From assembly GCA_965220615.1 (NCBI GenBank), contig CBDCQL010000002.1, forward strand, positions 186,001 to 250,000: 64,000 bases of DNA, written 5' to 3'. Within the stretch, counting starts at the first letter, position 1, and the number at the start of each line of letters is the position of its first letter. Positions 1 to 8,637 of this stretch are shown piece after piece. The translations under genes were made by a program, and so were the position numbers. Under the pieces are notes generated by a model. That model searched no databases. It was not told the DNA's origin and saw nothing but the letters and a program-made list of their open reading frames with translations. This DNA is from JAGWBD01 sp965220615. GTDB taxonomy: Bacteria; Chloroflexota; Anaerolineae; Aggregatilineales; Phototrophicaceae.

Positions 1-47
1 CGTGCCTTGCGGGCATGTGTCATTCCAGTCGCAACACAAGTGTCGGG

Positions 48-2903
48 CTAAAGTGGAATGTCATTGTTTGGCATGAAACCTTCGAAGTTTCTTGTGTAAT
101 TGCACTGTGGCTCGTCCGGTGTCCAGGTGCTGCATCCCCAAAATCGCCCATTGCGACCATTTTTCTCTAGCATAATGCCCAGGCCGCAGGCTGGACACAC
201 TGTAAAGTGCCCCAAACAGTTGGTGTTCGTACACTTTGCACTGGATTTCGCCACAATCACGTAGCCTGTTCCACAGTGCGGACAAAGGGGAGCAAGAAAC
301 CGGCAGGTTGGATACCTGGTGCAGCGCAGATTTTGTTGGCTCATGGAAGGCACCAAGTTTCCCGTTTCACAGCGAGGACAATCAAGGACCACAGGTTGAT
401 CAATGATGCGGAGGCCGTCTGACTTTTCGAGCAATTCCGTAACAAAGCGCGAGGGATTGTACTTGTCTGTGATAAGCCAAGCGCCAATCCTGGCGCGGGT
501 CAAGGCGACATAGAATAGACGCCGTTCTTCAGCGAAGGGGAAAGCCTCGCCGGTTTCCGGCGGCAGCACCAACTCCAGCAGCGGGTCGTCCTCGATTCGG
601 CAAGGAAAGCCATATTGATCGTCCTTTAGATCGAGCAATATGACGTAGTCTGCTTCTCGTCCCTTGGCCCGGTGGACCGTGCTGAATTCCAAATGCAACC
701 ATTCACACTCCGGCAGGGCTTTGAGCACATTCCTGTTGAAATTGAAGCGGCCCAGCACCAGGACATTGGCTCGCTCGCCCGCAGTTTCGCTCGCGATTTC
801 CTGCAACGCAAGTATCGCGCCTTTATCCCGGTCTCCATTGAACACGACAGTTAGTCCACTGTCCGCGCCGCTGCGCTTCGACCGCAGCGGTCGTTGCGTC
901 TGTTCCGGGTTGCGGCGGATGAACGTCGTGGCCGGGTCGAGGATGCCGTCCCCATAACGAAACGTATGACTCAGAGTTTGCTGCTGTTTGTAGCTGAGGT
1001 GCTTCTCACACTGTTTGAACAACCCAACGTCACTACCTGCAAATCGATAGATTGACTGCCAGTCGTCCCCGACCAGAAAATACGCGACGTTGGGGCGATT
1101 GAGTGCTTGTAGGAGGCGCATTCGTCCTGCAGCGATATCCTGGAACTCATCTACCAACACGTAACGATAAGGTGACTCCCAAGCAATTTCGCGAATGAAC
1201 TGTTCGGCGTCATTTATCATGTCGTGAAAATCAATTGTGTTCTGTTCCGCCAGCACTTTTTCATAACGCGCATCCACCAATTCGAAGACGTTGAGAAAAC
1301 GAATGCTGCGGATTCGGTCACTGCTGGTCTGCGCGTTGCGATGTAACTCGTCTAAAGAAAAATTGCTGGTCTTGACATGATTCAGAAATGAATTGAGGAG
1401 ACTGGAGAGCCACGACATTTTCTGCTCACGCAGTAGACGAATCAACTCTTCACGAGGGATCCTTGCAAAACTCACCCCGTGTTCTTCAAGTTTCAGGCGC
1501 AACGTCGGCAACAATGTATTGTTTTCGTGCTGCCAACTGAATGTCTCGACAAGTGCGGTCCCGTATCGCTTGTGGACATCGCGTTTCCACTCTACGCCGT
1601 CGGCATAGTCCACCCATCCCTGCGGCGGATTTCCCTTGCGATCCAGCGCGAAGTGCTCAATGTATATGTCATGGTCCGTCAGATAAAAGTCCGGGCAATA
1701 CTGGCGGCGTTGAGGTGTCGCAGTATTTGTCGGGTACGGGGCCTCATACAGGTAATTCACGCAATGCTCGGACAAATAATTGGCGATCGTCAGTTCTTCG
1801 AAGCTCCTGACCTTCTCTCCATGTAAAGTTCGCAACTCAACGCTGCGGATGTACTCGTTATAGTCGCTTATGGTTTCAAAGTCGTAGACCGGGCGCCAGG
1901 GTGCGCGATTGTAGAGGACGAAATTTATCAAGGCCTCCGATTGATCTCGGTCCTCCAGCAAATCATCCAGAAACCTGTCGATCGTGGATTTCAATTTCTT
2001 GTCATCCTCGGCCAAAGGGGAGATGTCTGGATTCATGGGGAGCACTTTGAGGCCGAAGGAATGGAAAGTAGAAATTTCCACACCGGCAAGGATGTGAGGC
2101 AACCGATCCCTAATTTCGGCGGCCGCCTTCCTGTTATAGGCCAGCACGAGTATTTCTTTTGTGTCAACGTGCTGGTTTTGGACAAGATGCGCGAGCTTGC
2201 CAACGATTACCGAGGTCTTCCCCGTTCCAGCCCCAGCGAGAACCAGAGTTGTGTCCTCGTCAGTAGCAATTGCTTCAGCCTGTTCATCTGTGAGCATGTC
2301 CAGCTCGGCGATGCTGGCAGCTGCTCGCACTTTCGGGACGCTGCTCGTGACGAACCTTTCGTTTGACCGCTTCCTTTCGCACTCCAGCGTCTTTACAGAA
2401 GTGAAGGGAACAAACCGATCGTATTCTTTCTGTGCCACCGCTTTCAACTTTTCCCGTTCCAGTCGGCAAAGTCCGCGAATATCCCTGACAACATCTCGAT
2501 GTTGATCAAAGAATTTGCTGGCAGTTGAATGCCGAAGATACCGATTTCTACAGAACAACGTTTGCCTTTGGCAATCGACATGCTTCAATTTCTGGCCAAG
2601 CCCATGAACATTCCGGGCGGCCGTTTCGTGAATCGCATCATGGATTCCGAGTGCCGAGCGTTTGCGAAGGCCACCAATGGAATACCTGTTCCATCTTGCC
2701 GTGCGGATCGTTATTCGTGTCCAAAGAAGAAATCGACTTGTCGATACGTTGTCGATGAAACTGACCGGGATTTCGGCAAGTATTTTGCCGGATTTGCTTT
2801 CGAATCGAACTTTCCCTGTGCTCAGTGAAATGCTAGCCGGGCCCCGCGCAAGCAAACGATACCAACGACTATTGGCGACAAACACTTGTTCACAAGCAGG
2901 CAT
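48..2903 (-). CDS. Helicase IV (HelD)-like SF1 DNA helicase with nuclease-like insertion and zinc ribbons
   Basis: A 951-residue UvrD/Rep-family superfamily 1 helicase, expected to unwind DNA with ATP in repair or defence. Seen: an N-terminal region resembling the E. coli helicase IV N-domain (about 1-110), Walker A GAGTGKT at 224-230, the Walker B/DExx motif VDEFQD near 583-588, then VGDDWQSIYRF, and the C-terminal motif EERRLFYVALTRAR. Two parts are not in E. coli HelD. One is an insertion around residues 375-480 containing PDFYL and IEHF, which looks like a PD-(D/E)xK or Vsr-type nuclease fold. The other is a tail from about 842 to 940 with several CxxC pairs, resembling topoisomerase-type zinc ribbons. 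Base composition is lower in GC than most neighbours, which hints at transfer. The start at 2903 is the furthest upstream ATG and is not certain. Confidence 0.88.
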   Translation of the reverse strand: MPACEQVFVANSRWYRLLARGPASISLSTGKVRFESKSGKILAEIPVSFIDNVSTSRFLLWTRITIRTARWNRYSIGGLRKRSALGIHDAIHETAARNVHGLGQKLKHVDCQRQTLFCRNRYLRHSTASKFFDQHRDVVRDIRGLCRLEREKLKAVAQKEYDRFVPFTSVKTLECERKRSNERFVTSSVPKVRAAASIAELDMLTDEQAEAIATDEDTTLVLAGAGTGKTSVIVGKLAHLVQNQHVDTKEILVLAYNRKAAAEIRDRLPHILAGVEISTFHSFGLKVLPMNPDISPLAEDDKKLKSTIDRFLDDLLEDRDQSEALINFVLYNRAPWRPVYDFETISDYNEYIRSVELRTLHGEKVRSFEELTIANYLSEHCVNYLYEAPYPTNTATPQRRQYCPDFYLTDHDIYIEHFALDRKGNPPQGWVDYADGVEWKRDVHKRYGTALVETFSWQHENNTLLPTLRLKLEEHGVSFARIPREELIRLLREQKMSWLSSLLNSFLNHVKTSNFSLDELHRNAQTSSDRIRSIRFLNVFELVDARYEKVLAEQNTIDFHDMINDAEQFIREIAWESPYRYVLVDEFQDIAAGRMRLLQALNRPNVAYFLVGDDWQSIYRFAGSDVGLFKQCEKHLSYKQQQTLSHTFRYGDGILDPATTFIRRNPEQTQRPLRSKRSGADSGLTVVFNGDRDKGAILALQEIASETAGERANVLVLGRFNFNRNVLKALPECEWLHLEFSTVHRAKGREADYVILLDLKDDQYGFPCRIEDDPLLELVLPPETGEAFPFAEERRLFYVALTRARIGAWLITDKYNPSRFVTELLEKSDGLRIIDQPVVLDCPRCETGNLVPSMSQQNLRCTRYPTCRFLAPLCPHCGTGYVIVAKSSAKCTNTNCLGHFTVCPACGLGIMLEKNGRNGRFWGCSTWTPDEPQCNYTRNFEGFMPNNDIPL

Positions 2904-2953
2904 GAAACCTCTGGATCGTGCAACAGATGTAGAAGTCCTGGATGGGGCGCCGT

Positions 2954-3808
2954 TCAGCCGCTGAGCGTGACATAGTCGCCCGAGACGTAGCCTTCGCGGC
3001 CCTGGTGGCGAATGCGGTACCAGCCGTCCTGTTCGCCGTGGCGCTGGTAGACCTCGCCCGGTGAGATGAGGCCAATGACCTCGAAGGAGACTCCCGGCCC
3101 GCTGCGCACATTGAGAATGTCCGTCGACGTCAGGCCGGGCGGCAGTGGCGAGGCAGGACTGGCGGCATCGTCCCAGGTCTCGCGCAGCAGATCGCGGATG
3201 GCCTGCTCCGTCTGCTCGTAGCGGCCCTCGCCAAAGTGGCGGTAGCGGATGCGCCCCTGCCTGTCGATCAGGTAGAGCGCGGGCCAGAATCGGTTGTTGT
3301 AAGAGTTCCAGGTCTCGCGGCCGTTGTCCTGCAGCACGGGGTAGGGGACATCGAGCCGGACCAGGGACTCTCTCACGGCATTGATGTCGCGCTCAAAGTT
3401 GAATTCGGGATAGTGGTTGCCGATGACAACCAGACCCTGGTCTGCGTACTGCTGATGCCATCCCCTCAACGAGGGGATCACCCGGATGCAATTAATTCAC
3501 CCGAAGGTCCACATCTCCAGGGCGACGACCTTGCCGCGCAGGCCGGCCAGACTGAAGGGCGTGGAGGTGTTTAGCCAGGCGCCATCGTGCAGTTCCGGCG
3601 CGATGCCAATAACCGGCAGGTTTGCGACGAAGGGCAGGGGGGTTGGGTCCGCGGGCGCGGTGACGGGATCGCCTTCCGCGACGGCCTGGGCGTCGGAAAG
3701 AAAGTTGTCAATCGCGGCAGGCATGGTGCAGGCGGCGGTCAGCAGGGTAAGCATGGCAGCGCGGAGTGCCCACCAGACCAAAGTCGCGGGATTTCGACTG
3801 TTGTGCAT
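2954..3808 (-). CDS. Candidate selenoprotein: TlpA/DipZ-like thioredoxin-fold lipoprotein with C-terminal SH3b domain (in-frame TGA = Sec104)
   Basis: Two adjacent open frames on the minus strand are in the same phase, separated only by TGA at 3499-3497. Read through, they give a 284-residue protein. It starts MHNSRNPATL, has a lipobox LTAAC (Cys27), a redoxin segment ending GKVVALEMWTFG, then TGA-I-N-C-I-R-V-I-P-S-L, a typical TlpA/DipZ active-site neighbourhood, and continues with GLVVIGNHYPEF. The C-terminal 65 residues (ILNVRSGPG, GYVSGDYV) form a bacterial SH3 domain. In this family the first active-site residue is cysteine (CINC), so TGA sits exactly at the redox position, giving U-x-x-C. 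A perfect hairpin follows (separate entry). Predicted role: exported, lipid-anchored thiol/selenol oxidoreductase, perhaps wall-associated through SH3b. Alternative: a nonsense mutation in a Cys-type gene. The ATG at 3808 is preferred over the GTG at 3934 because it begins the lipoprotein signal. Confidence 0.75.
3460..3499 (-). promoter_or_regulatory. Bacterial SECIS-like element downstream of the in-frame TGA
   Basis: On the coding (minus) strand the TGA at 3499-3497 is followed by 18 bases and then a perfect 8-bp stem, ATCCCCTC / GAGGGGAT (3478-3471 with 3467-3460), closing a GTT loop at 3470-3468. The loop begins 26 bases after the TGA and its first base is G followed by T. As far as known, bacterial SECIS elements lie within the coding region just after UGA, with the apical loop roughly 16-37 bases away and a G(U) at the start of the loop. 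The match is good, but no SelB-binding evidence is visible here. Confidence 0.65.
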
Positions 3809-4390
3809 CGGCCCATTGTACTTCAATTTCCGCGCCCGGCGTGACTGTAACTGAAAGCGGCGTGAACACCTGGAGACCTGGTCTTCAGGCTCTTGTCTTG
3901 CCAGGGAGAGAACCGTCGACCCCGCTTTTTCCACGGAATTAGTAGATTAGGGCTTTATCCCTGTTGCGGCATGTTCAGCCCGTATTGCGGGCTGCTGCGC
4001 CTGCCGCGTGCGCCCGGCGTGTCAAACCAAAGGCAGGGGGCCAGTTTCACCATTCAGTTTCCTCGTTATGTTGGACTACACGAAATATCTGTGGGTGCAG
4101 CAGATGATAGTGTGTGGACTGCCTGCAGTCGGGGCAGGACGGTGTGCTTGCCGTACGGGGCACCGGCTCCGTCGACGTGGACCTGAAGCAACTCGAACCC
4201 CTGTCCTCATCAATGCCATTGCTGCGCTTTCCAAACCCGGCTGCGGGCATTGGCCGCACCACGTCAAGGGCGGAGGCGCGTTCCGTCAAGGACGCCAGCG
4301 GCCTGTCGAATGCAGGAATGTACTCGCGCCTGGTCTCTCCCGATCAGGGTACAACAGAAGGCGGGAAGTGCGGGGCGGTGAGGCCTGGTC
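3809..4390. other. Intergenic region between the selenoprotein candidate and the sensor kinase gene
   Basis: About 580 bases without a convincing protein gene. The only recognisable content is the degenerate tRNA-Ala copy described separately (4178-4248) and sequence to its right that resembles the right flank of the intact tRNA-Ala at 7257. Short open frames occur on both strands but none has a recognisable domain or clear ribosome binding site. Confidence 0.6.
4178..4248 (-). pseudogene. Degenerate tRNA-Ala copy
   Basis: The minus strand reads as a decayed version of the tRNA-Ala(GGC) at 7257-7329. The anticodon loop ATGGCAT, the GGTTCGAG T-loop and the 3' end CAGGTCCA are retained. The 5' acceptor strand and the D-arm no longer match (GCCCGCAG instead of GGGCCTGT, and no GCTC D-stem), so the cloverleaf cannot form. 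The right flank also resembles that of the intact gene (GCGG..., GTTCCGTCAAGG versus GTTCTGTCAATGG), so a larger segment than the tRNA was duplicated and then decayed. Confidence 0.7.
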
Positions 4391-6775
4391 CTAATCAGAT
4401 TCCTGGGTTTCACCTCTCGCCATGCGGTAACCGACGCGAGGCTCGGTAAAGATGTAGGCAGGGTTGGAAGCGTCGTCCCGCAGTCGGCGTCGAATCGTGC
4501 TTACCACCGTGCGCATCGGACGAACGTCGCCGAAGCTGCTTTCACCCCATATGCGCTTCAGCAGATGCGCATAGGTCAATACCTTGCCGGAATTGGCAGC
4601 AAGTTCGGCGAGCGTACGGTACTCGATGGCCGTCAACCGGACCGGACGGCCCGCGAGGGTCACGCGACGTTCATTGAAGTCGATCTTGAGGTCGCCACAG
4701 ACGTAGGACTCCGGTTGAATGTTAGCCTCCAGTTTACGAATCGCGGCGCGGATGCGGGCATCCAGTTCCGTTGGCGAGAAGGGTTTGACGAGGTAATCCG
4801 AGGCGCCCATCTCAAATGCCCTTGCGATATGTTCATCCTGCCCATAGGCGGACAGAAAAATCACCGGTACGTCGCAGTCTTTGTGAATCTCCTCCATCAA
4901 TTGAATGCCGTCGATCCCGGGCAACTTGAGATCCAGCAACACAAGGCGGGGATTCTCTTGCATGAGACGCTGCACTTCCATCGGGTCGTCAGTCACAAGG
5001 GGTTCGTGGCCCAACCTGGCAAGGGTGTCCCGAATGTATCTGAGCGTGTAGGGATCGTCATCCACGGCCAGGATCCGGATTCGATCCCCCGATCTCTCGT
5101 CTGAAGGCGTGCTGGAGGGTCGAGGTGGCGTCGACGGCGTGGTCTTTCCGGTCACTTCAAAGGCCGGCAAGGTGAAGGTGAAGCGAGCACCCAACCCTGG
5201 CCCGTCACTACTGGCCCAGATGCGTCCGCCGTGCGCCTCCACAATACCCTTGCAGATCGCCAGACCCAAGCCGCTGTCGCCACCTTGCTCGTCGCCCTCG
5301 ATCCGTGAGAATTTACGAAACAGATGGGGAAGGCTCTCGGCCGGGATGCCTCTGCCCCCGTCGGAAACCGAGATTGCAACGTGAAGGTCGTATCGCTCGG
5401 CACTGACACTGATGGGGGAGTTTCCGGGCGAGTTCCTGGCGGCGTTGGTCAGCAGATTGCCCATCACCTGTACCAGGCGCAGCCTGTCTGCCATGACCCA
5501 GGGCAGGTCCGGAGAGAGTCTGATGTCAATCTGGTGCTGGTCCCCTCCACTCTGGAAGGTGTTACACGCCTCATCTATCAGCACTGCAACGTTGGTGGGT
5601 TCAGGAGAGACCGAGAGCGTGCCCGTTTCAATGAGTGCCACGTCAAGAAGGTCACTGATCAGCATTCGCATTCGGTCCGTCTGCACGTCAATGATTCGGT
5701 GGAGTTGAAGGGTCTCAATCGGGCTGAGTACGGAAGTGGGGTCCAGCAGCGTTGCGACCGACCCCTTGACGGAGGTTAGCGGCGTGCGCAATTCGTGGCT
5801 TACCATGGCCAGAAACTCTGCCCTCAGGCGCTCCAGTTCTTCCAGGGGCGTCATGTCCTGCAAGGTTACGACGCAGGATTCGGGTTGCCCGCCTTCCCCG
5901 AGGATGGGCGTCGCGTTCATCAGAACGGACACGCTCCGGCCTTCCGGGACGGTGAGCAAGATCTCCTCGGCCGTCACTGTTTCCCCGTCCAGAAGCGCCT
6001 GGGACAGGGGAAGGTCCTGCAGGGAGACTTCCCTTCCGTCAGCGCGATGAAAGGTCACGATTTCAAGCAGTTCTTCCAGCGTCTGGCCAGGCGAGCGCAA
6101 GGAGTCCACCAGACGTGCCGCCTCGCGGTTAAATATGGACGGCGTTCCCGTCTCCACGTCGATGACTGCCACGCCCACCGGCGAAGTATTGATCAGGGTC
6201 TCGAGGTCGGCCCTGGCCCGCTGTTCATCGCGGTACTGTCGGGCATGGGCAATGACCAGCGCCGCCTGGGAGGCAAACATCACCAACGCTTCTTCGTCCC
6301 CCGCCGTGAATTCCCGCCTGTCCTCCCTGTCGGCCAGAAAGATGGTGCCCACGCGATCGTCACGATGCTGGAGCGGGGACGCGAGAAAGGCAATAAAGGG
6401 GCGCCCGGTCGTGAGCAACTGGATCTCGGACAAGCCAAGTGAAGCGATGTGACTGTGTAAATCCCGGATGCGCAGCGGTCCCGTAATCTTGTGCAGGTGC
6501 CCGAGCAGCGCGGGCCCCTCAGGTATTGCCAGAAGATTGCTGCTTTCTTCCGGAGTCAGGCCGGAGAAGAGGAAATTCAGAATCTCGCCGTCACCCTTCA
6601 TCAATGCAATGAAACCGTAGCGGGCGTGGGTCAGCGTTCGGGCGGAGTCCAGCACTTCCTGCAAAACCGTGTCAAATTCGAGACTCTCGTTGATGCGGAG
6701 GCTGGCTTCGCTCAACCCTGACAAGCGGTCTCGCAGCGCTTCGTTTTCCCGCGCCAGTTCTTCCAGACGACTCAT
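4391..6775 (-). CDS. Single-polypeptide histidine kinase / receiver / OmpR-type DNA-binding regulator
   Basis: A 794-residue protein that joins a sensor kinase and its response regulator. Domains in order: N-terminal coiled coil (1-25), GAF-type sensor (about 27-180), PAS (about 186-310), HisKA with phosphoacceptor His327 in MVSHELRTPL, HATPase with N-box GNLLTNAARN (about 439), DGGRGIP (about 472) and SGLGLAI (about 501), a Pro/Ser-rich linker (540-562), a receiver domain with acidic DDD at 581-583, Asp615 in LLDLKLPG and Lys in VKPF, and a winged helix resembling Trans_reg_C (about 695-790, ending VGYRMARG). No transmembrane segment is visible, so sensing is probably cytoplasmic. Phosphotransfer from His327 to Asp615 would directly control DNA binding. 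The start ATG at 6775 is followed by a natural coiled coil. Target genes are unknown. Confidence 0.93.
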   Translation of the reverse strand: MSRLEELARENEALRDRLSGLSEASLRINESLEFDTVLQEVLDSARTLTHARYGFIALMKGDGEILNFLFSGLTPEESSNLLAIPEGPALLGHLHKITGPLRIRDLHSHIASLGLSEIQLLTTGRPFIAFLASPLQHRDDRVGTIFLADREDRREFTAGDEEALVMFASQAALVIAHARQYRDEQRARADLETLINTSPVGVAVIDVETGTPSIFNREAARLVDSLRSPGQTLEELLEIVTFHRADGREVSLQDLPLSQALLDGETVTAEEILLTVPEGRSVSVLMNATPILGEGGQPESCVVTLQDMTPLEELERLRAEFLAMVSHELRTPLTSVKGSVATLLDPTSVLSPIETLQLHRIIDVQTDRMRMLISDLLDVALIETGTLSVSPEPTNVAVLIDEACNTFQSGGDQHQIDIRLSPDLPWVMADRLRLVQVMGNLLTNAARNSPGNSPISVSAERYDLHVAISVSDGGRGIPAESLPHLFRKFSRIEGDEQGGDSGLGLAICKGIVEAHGGRIWASSDGPGLGARFTFTLPAFEVTGKTTPSTPPRPSSTPSDERSGDRIRILAVDDDPYTLRYIRDTLARLGHEPLVTDDPMEVQRLMQENPRLVLLDLKLPGIDGIQLMEEIHKDCDVPVIFLSAYGQDEHIARAFEMGASDYLVKPFSPTELDARIRAAIRKLEANIQPESYVCGDLKIDFNERRVTLAGRPVRLTAIEYRTLAELAANSGKVLTYAHLLKRIWGESSFGDVRPMRTVVSTIRRRLRDDASNPAYIFTEPRVGYRMARGETQESD

Positions 6776-7256
6776 CCCGCCCCCTTGTCTGCATGGGCCA
6801 CTTTGGCCCGCCCCCTCCTCACCAACTGAAACATTTTGCCCGACTCAAGAGAAAGCAAGGTATCTCACAAGCGTAACACCCTTGAATTGCAACTATCCCT
6901 ATTGGAATAGGGCAATCCTTATGTTACCTTACATGTGCCTACATTTCATACCACAAGATTAGTACGCAAACTGGATTTTGCATAGCGGGCAGTCTGCGTC
7001 CGCCAGGGTAGTTGAGACTTGGCCCGCACGGATACAGCTTCTGCATGGCAGAGTGCTGAACACAACCTTGACTACCTTTCGGCAGTCGTCGCCTGGTTCA
7101 GCTGCCCTGGTGAAGCAGAGGAGTGCGAAGCGGGTCCACGTAGTCGACCGGGGTCAGCGTCTTCTGGAACTGACTTCGGCGGAAGTTGATTCAGCCGGTT
7201 GAAAAGAAGGAATGGATCGGAGCGTGCTACGGCAGCAGGACGCCCCTTGCAAACAG
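6776..7256. other. Intergenic region upstream of the kinase-regulator gene
   Basis: About 480 bases between the kinase-regulator gene and tRNA-Ala with no credible gene. It is more AT-rich than its surroundings between 6880 and 6980. It contains a 16-bp palindrome at 6897-6912, listed separately. The promoter of the leftward kinase gene should lie here. Confidence 0.5.
6897..6912. promoter_or_regulatory. Palindrome upstream of the kinase-regulator gene, possible operator
   Basis: CCCTATT-GG-AATAGGG has two perfect 7-bp arms around a 2-base centre. It lies about 120 bases upstream of the kinase-regulator start codon in an AT-rich stretch. It could be a binding site for the fused regulator itself or another dimeric factor. 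No T-run follows on either strand, so it does not look like a terminator. Confidence 0.3.
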
Positions 7257-7329
7257 TGGACCTGAAGGGACTCGAACCCTTGCCCTCTTCAATGCCATTG
7301 AAGCGCTCTCCCAACTGAGCTACAGGCCC
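7257..7329 (-). tRNA. tRNA-Ala (anticodon GGC)
   Basis: The minus strand folds into a standard 73-base cloverleaf. The acceptor is GGGCCTG/CAGGTCC with the G3:U70 pair that identifies alanine tRNAs, the D-arm is GCTC/GAGC, the anticodon stem is CTTCA/TGAAG with loop ATGGCAT, the T-loop is TTCGAGT and the discriminator base is A. CCA is not encoded. Confidence 0.96.
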
Positions 7330-7437
7330 TGGCGGCAACAGGTTAGCGGCAGGGGAAAGTTCTGTCAATGGTGCCGGAAGCGGGACAGGGCATGATAAAG
7401 TGGAATCAACGGGTACGAAAGGGAGCGCGAAACGTCC

Positions 7438-8628
7438 ATGCGGCGCCTGGCTGCAACACTCATTGCAATTGTTGCCATACTGGTCTATGGCCTCAGCCTC
7501 ATCGAGATGGACGTCTCTGCAACGGGCGACGATGTGGCAGCCAACCTGCTGCTGGATTTCAGTGAAGAGAGTCTCGAAAGTTTCTCCAGCGCCACCGGGC
7601 CAAGGGAGTGGGACTTCCCGGCGGATTTCGGGCCGCATCCGGACTTCGGCACAGAGTGGTGGTACTACACCGGCAATCTGAAAAGCAATGACGGCCGCCA
7701 CTTCGGCTACCAGTTCACGATTTTCCGTCGCGCGCTGGCTCGCGAAAGCGAGGTCGGCTCCTCCGAATGGCGCGGTGACCAGGTTTACATGGCCCACTTC
7801 ACCGTAACGGACGTGGCCGGCGGCCGCTTCCTGCACGACCAGCGCTACAGTCGTGAGGGCGCGGGCCTCGCCGGGGCAAGAAGCGAACCCCGAACGCATA
7901 TCTGGCTCGAGGACCTGGATATGCGGGCCCTCAACGACGAAGCCAGCCGGATGCGTCTGCGCGCCGCCATGGAAGGCGCTTCCATCGACTTCACGCTTGA
8001 ACAGGTGAAGCCGCCCCGACTGCGTGGCGTAGAGGGCTACAGTCGCAAGGGTACCGAGCCGCACCAGGCCAGCTACTACTATTCCATCCCGCGCCTGGCG
8101 ACCCGCGGCACACTCACGCTCGATGGCGAACCCTTCGCCGTGCAGGGCGAGTCGTGGATGGACCATGAATTCTTCACGCAGACCTTGACGGATGACGTCG
8201 TCGGCTGGGACTGGTTCGCGCTGATATTCGATGACGGGCGCGAGATGTCACTCGGCTGGCTGCGCCTCGTCGATGGCGCCGAACGCCATTACGGCGGCGG
8301 CGGCTCGGCCGTCTTTCTTGTCGAGGCGGATGGCAGTACGCGACAGATCGCGCCGGCCGATTTCCAGGTTGAGACGACCGGCCGATGGACCAGCCCGCAC
8401 AGCGGCGCAACCTATCCCGCGGGCTGGCGCGTACACCTGAACGGTGCATCTCCCCTGCAATTCACGCTGCGTCCACTGCTGGCGGATCAGGAACTGCACA
8501 GCAGCAGCGTCGTCTACTGGGAAGGCGCGATCGGGATTGAGGGTGACGTTTCGGGTTACGGCTACGCTGAACTCACTGGTTATCAAGCGCCGCTGGGCGC
8601 CGACTTTTTCGGGGGCAGCGGCGCCTGA
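7438..8628 (+). CDS. AttH/CrtC-like lipocalin-domain protein (secreted)
   Basis: A 396-residue protein with an N-terminal hydrophobic signal (RRLAATLIAIVAILVYGL) and the diagnostic GTEWWYYTGNL near residue 78. This is typical of the AttH / carotenoid 1,2-hydratase lipocalin-like family. Further family features are GESWMDHEFF (about 240) and GWDWFAL (about 258). Members of this family bind or modify hydrophobic ligands, and some hydrate carotenoids. No carotenoid genes lie nearby, so the substrate is not known. The ATG at 7438 directly precedes the signal peptide. The gene stands between tRNA-Ala and the convergent chrA. Confidence 0.85.
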   Translation: MRRLAATLIAIVAILVYGLSLIEMDVSATGDDVAANLLLDFSEESLESFSSATGPREWDFPADFGPHPDFGTEWWYYTGNLKSNDGRHFGYQFTIFRRALARESEVGSSEWRGDQVYMAHFTVTDVAGGRFLHDQRYSREGAGLAGARSEPRTHIWLEDLDMRALNDEASRMRLRAAMEGASIDFTLEQVKPPRLRGVEGYSRKGTEPHQASYYYSIPRLATRGTLTLDGEPFAVQGESWMDHEFFTQTLTDDVVGWDWFALIFDDGREMSLGWLRLVDGAERHYGGGGSAVFLVEADGSTRQIAPADFQVETTGRWTSPHSGATYPAGWRVHLNGASPLQFTLRPLLADQELHSSSVVYWEGAIGIEGDVSGYGYAELTGYQAPLGADFFGGSGA

Positions 8629-8637
8629 GGCCCGCCC

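Noticed and set aside
2879..2892. GAACAAGTGTTT near the helicase start, similar to an SOS box
   Set aside because: One mismatch to GAAC-N4-GTTC and it lies inside the first codons if the start at 2903 is right.
7072..8166. 364-codon minus-strand frame across tRNA-Ala and the lipocalin gene
   Set aside because: It runs through the intact tRNA gene and has no recognisable protein features.
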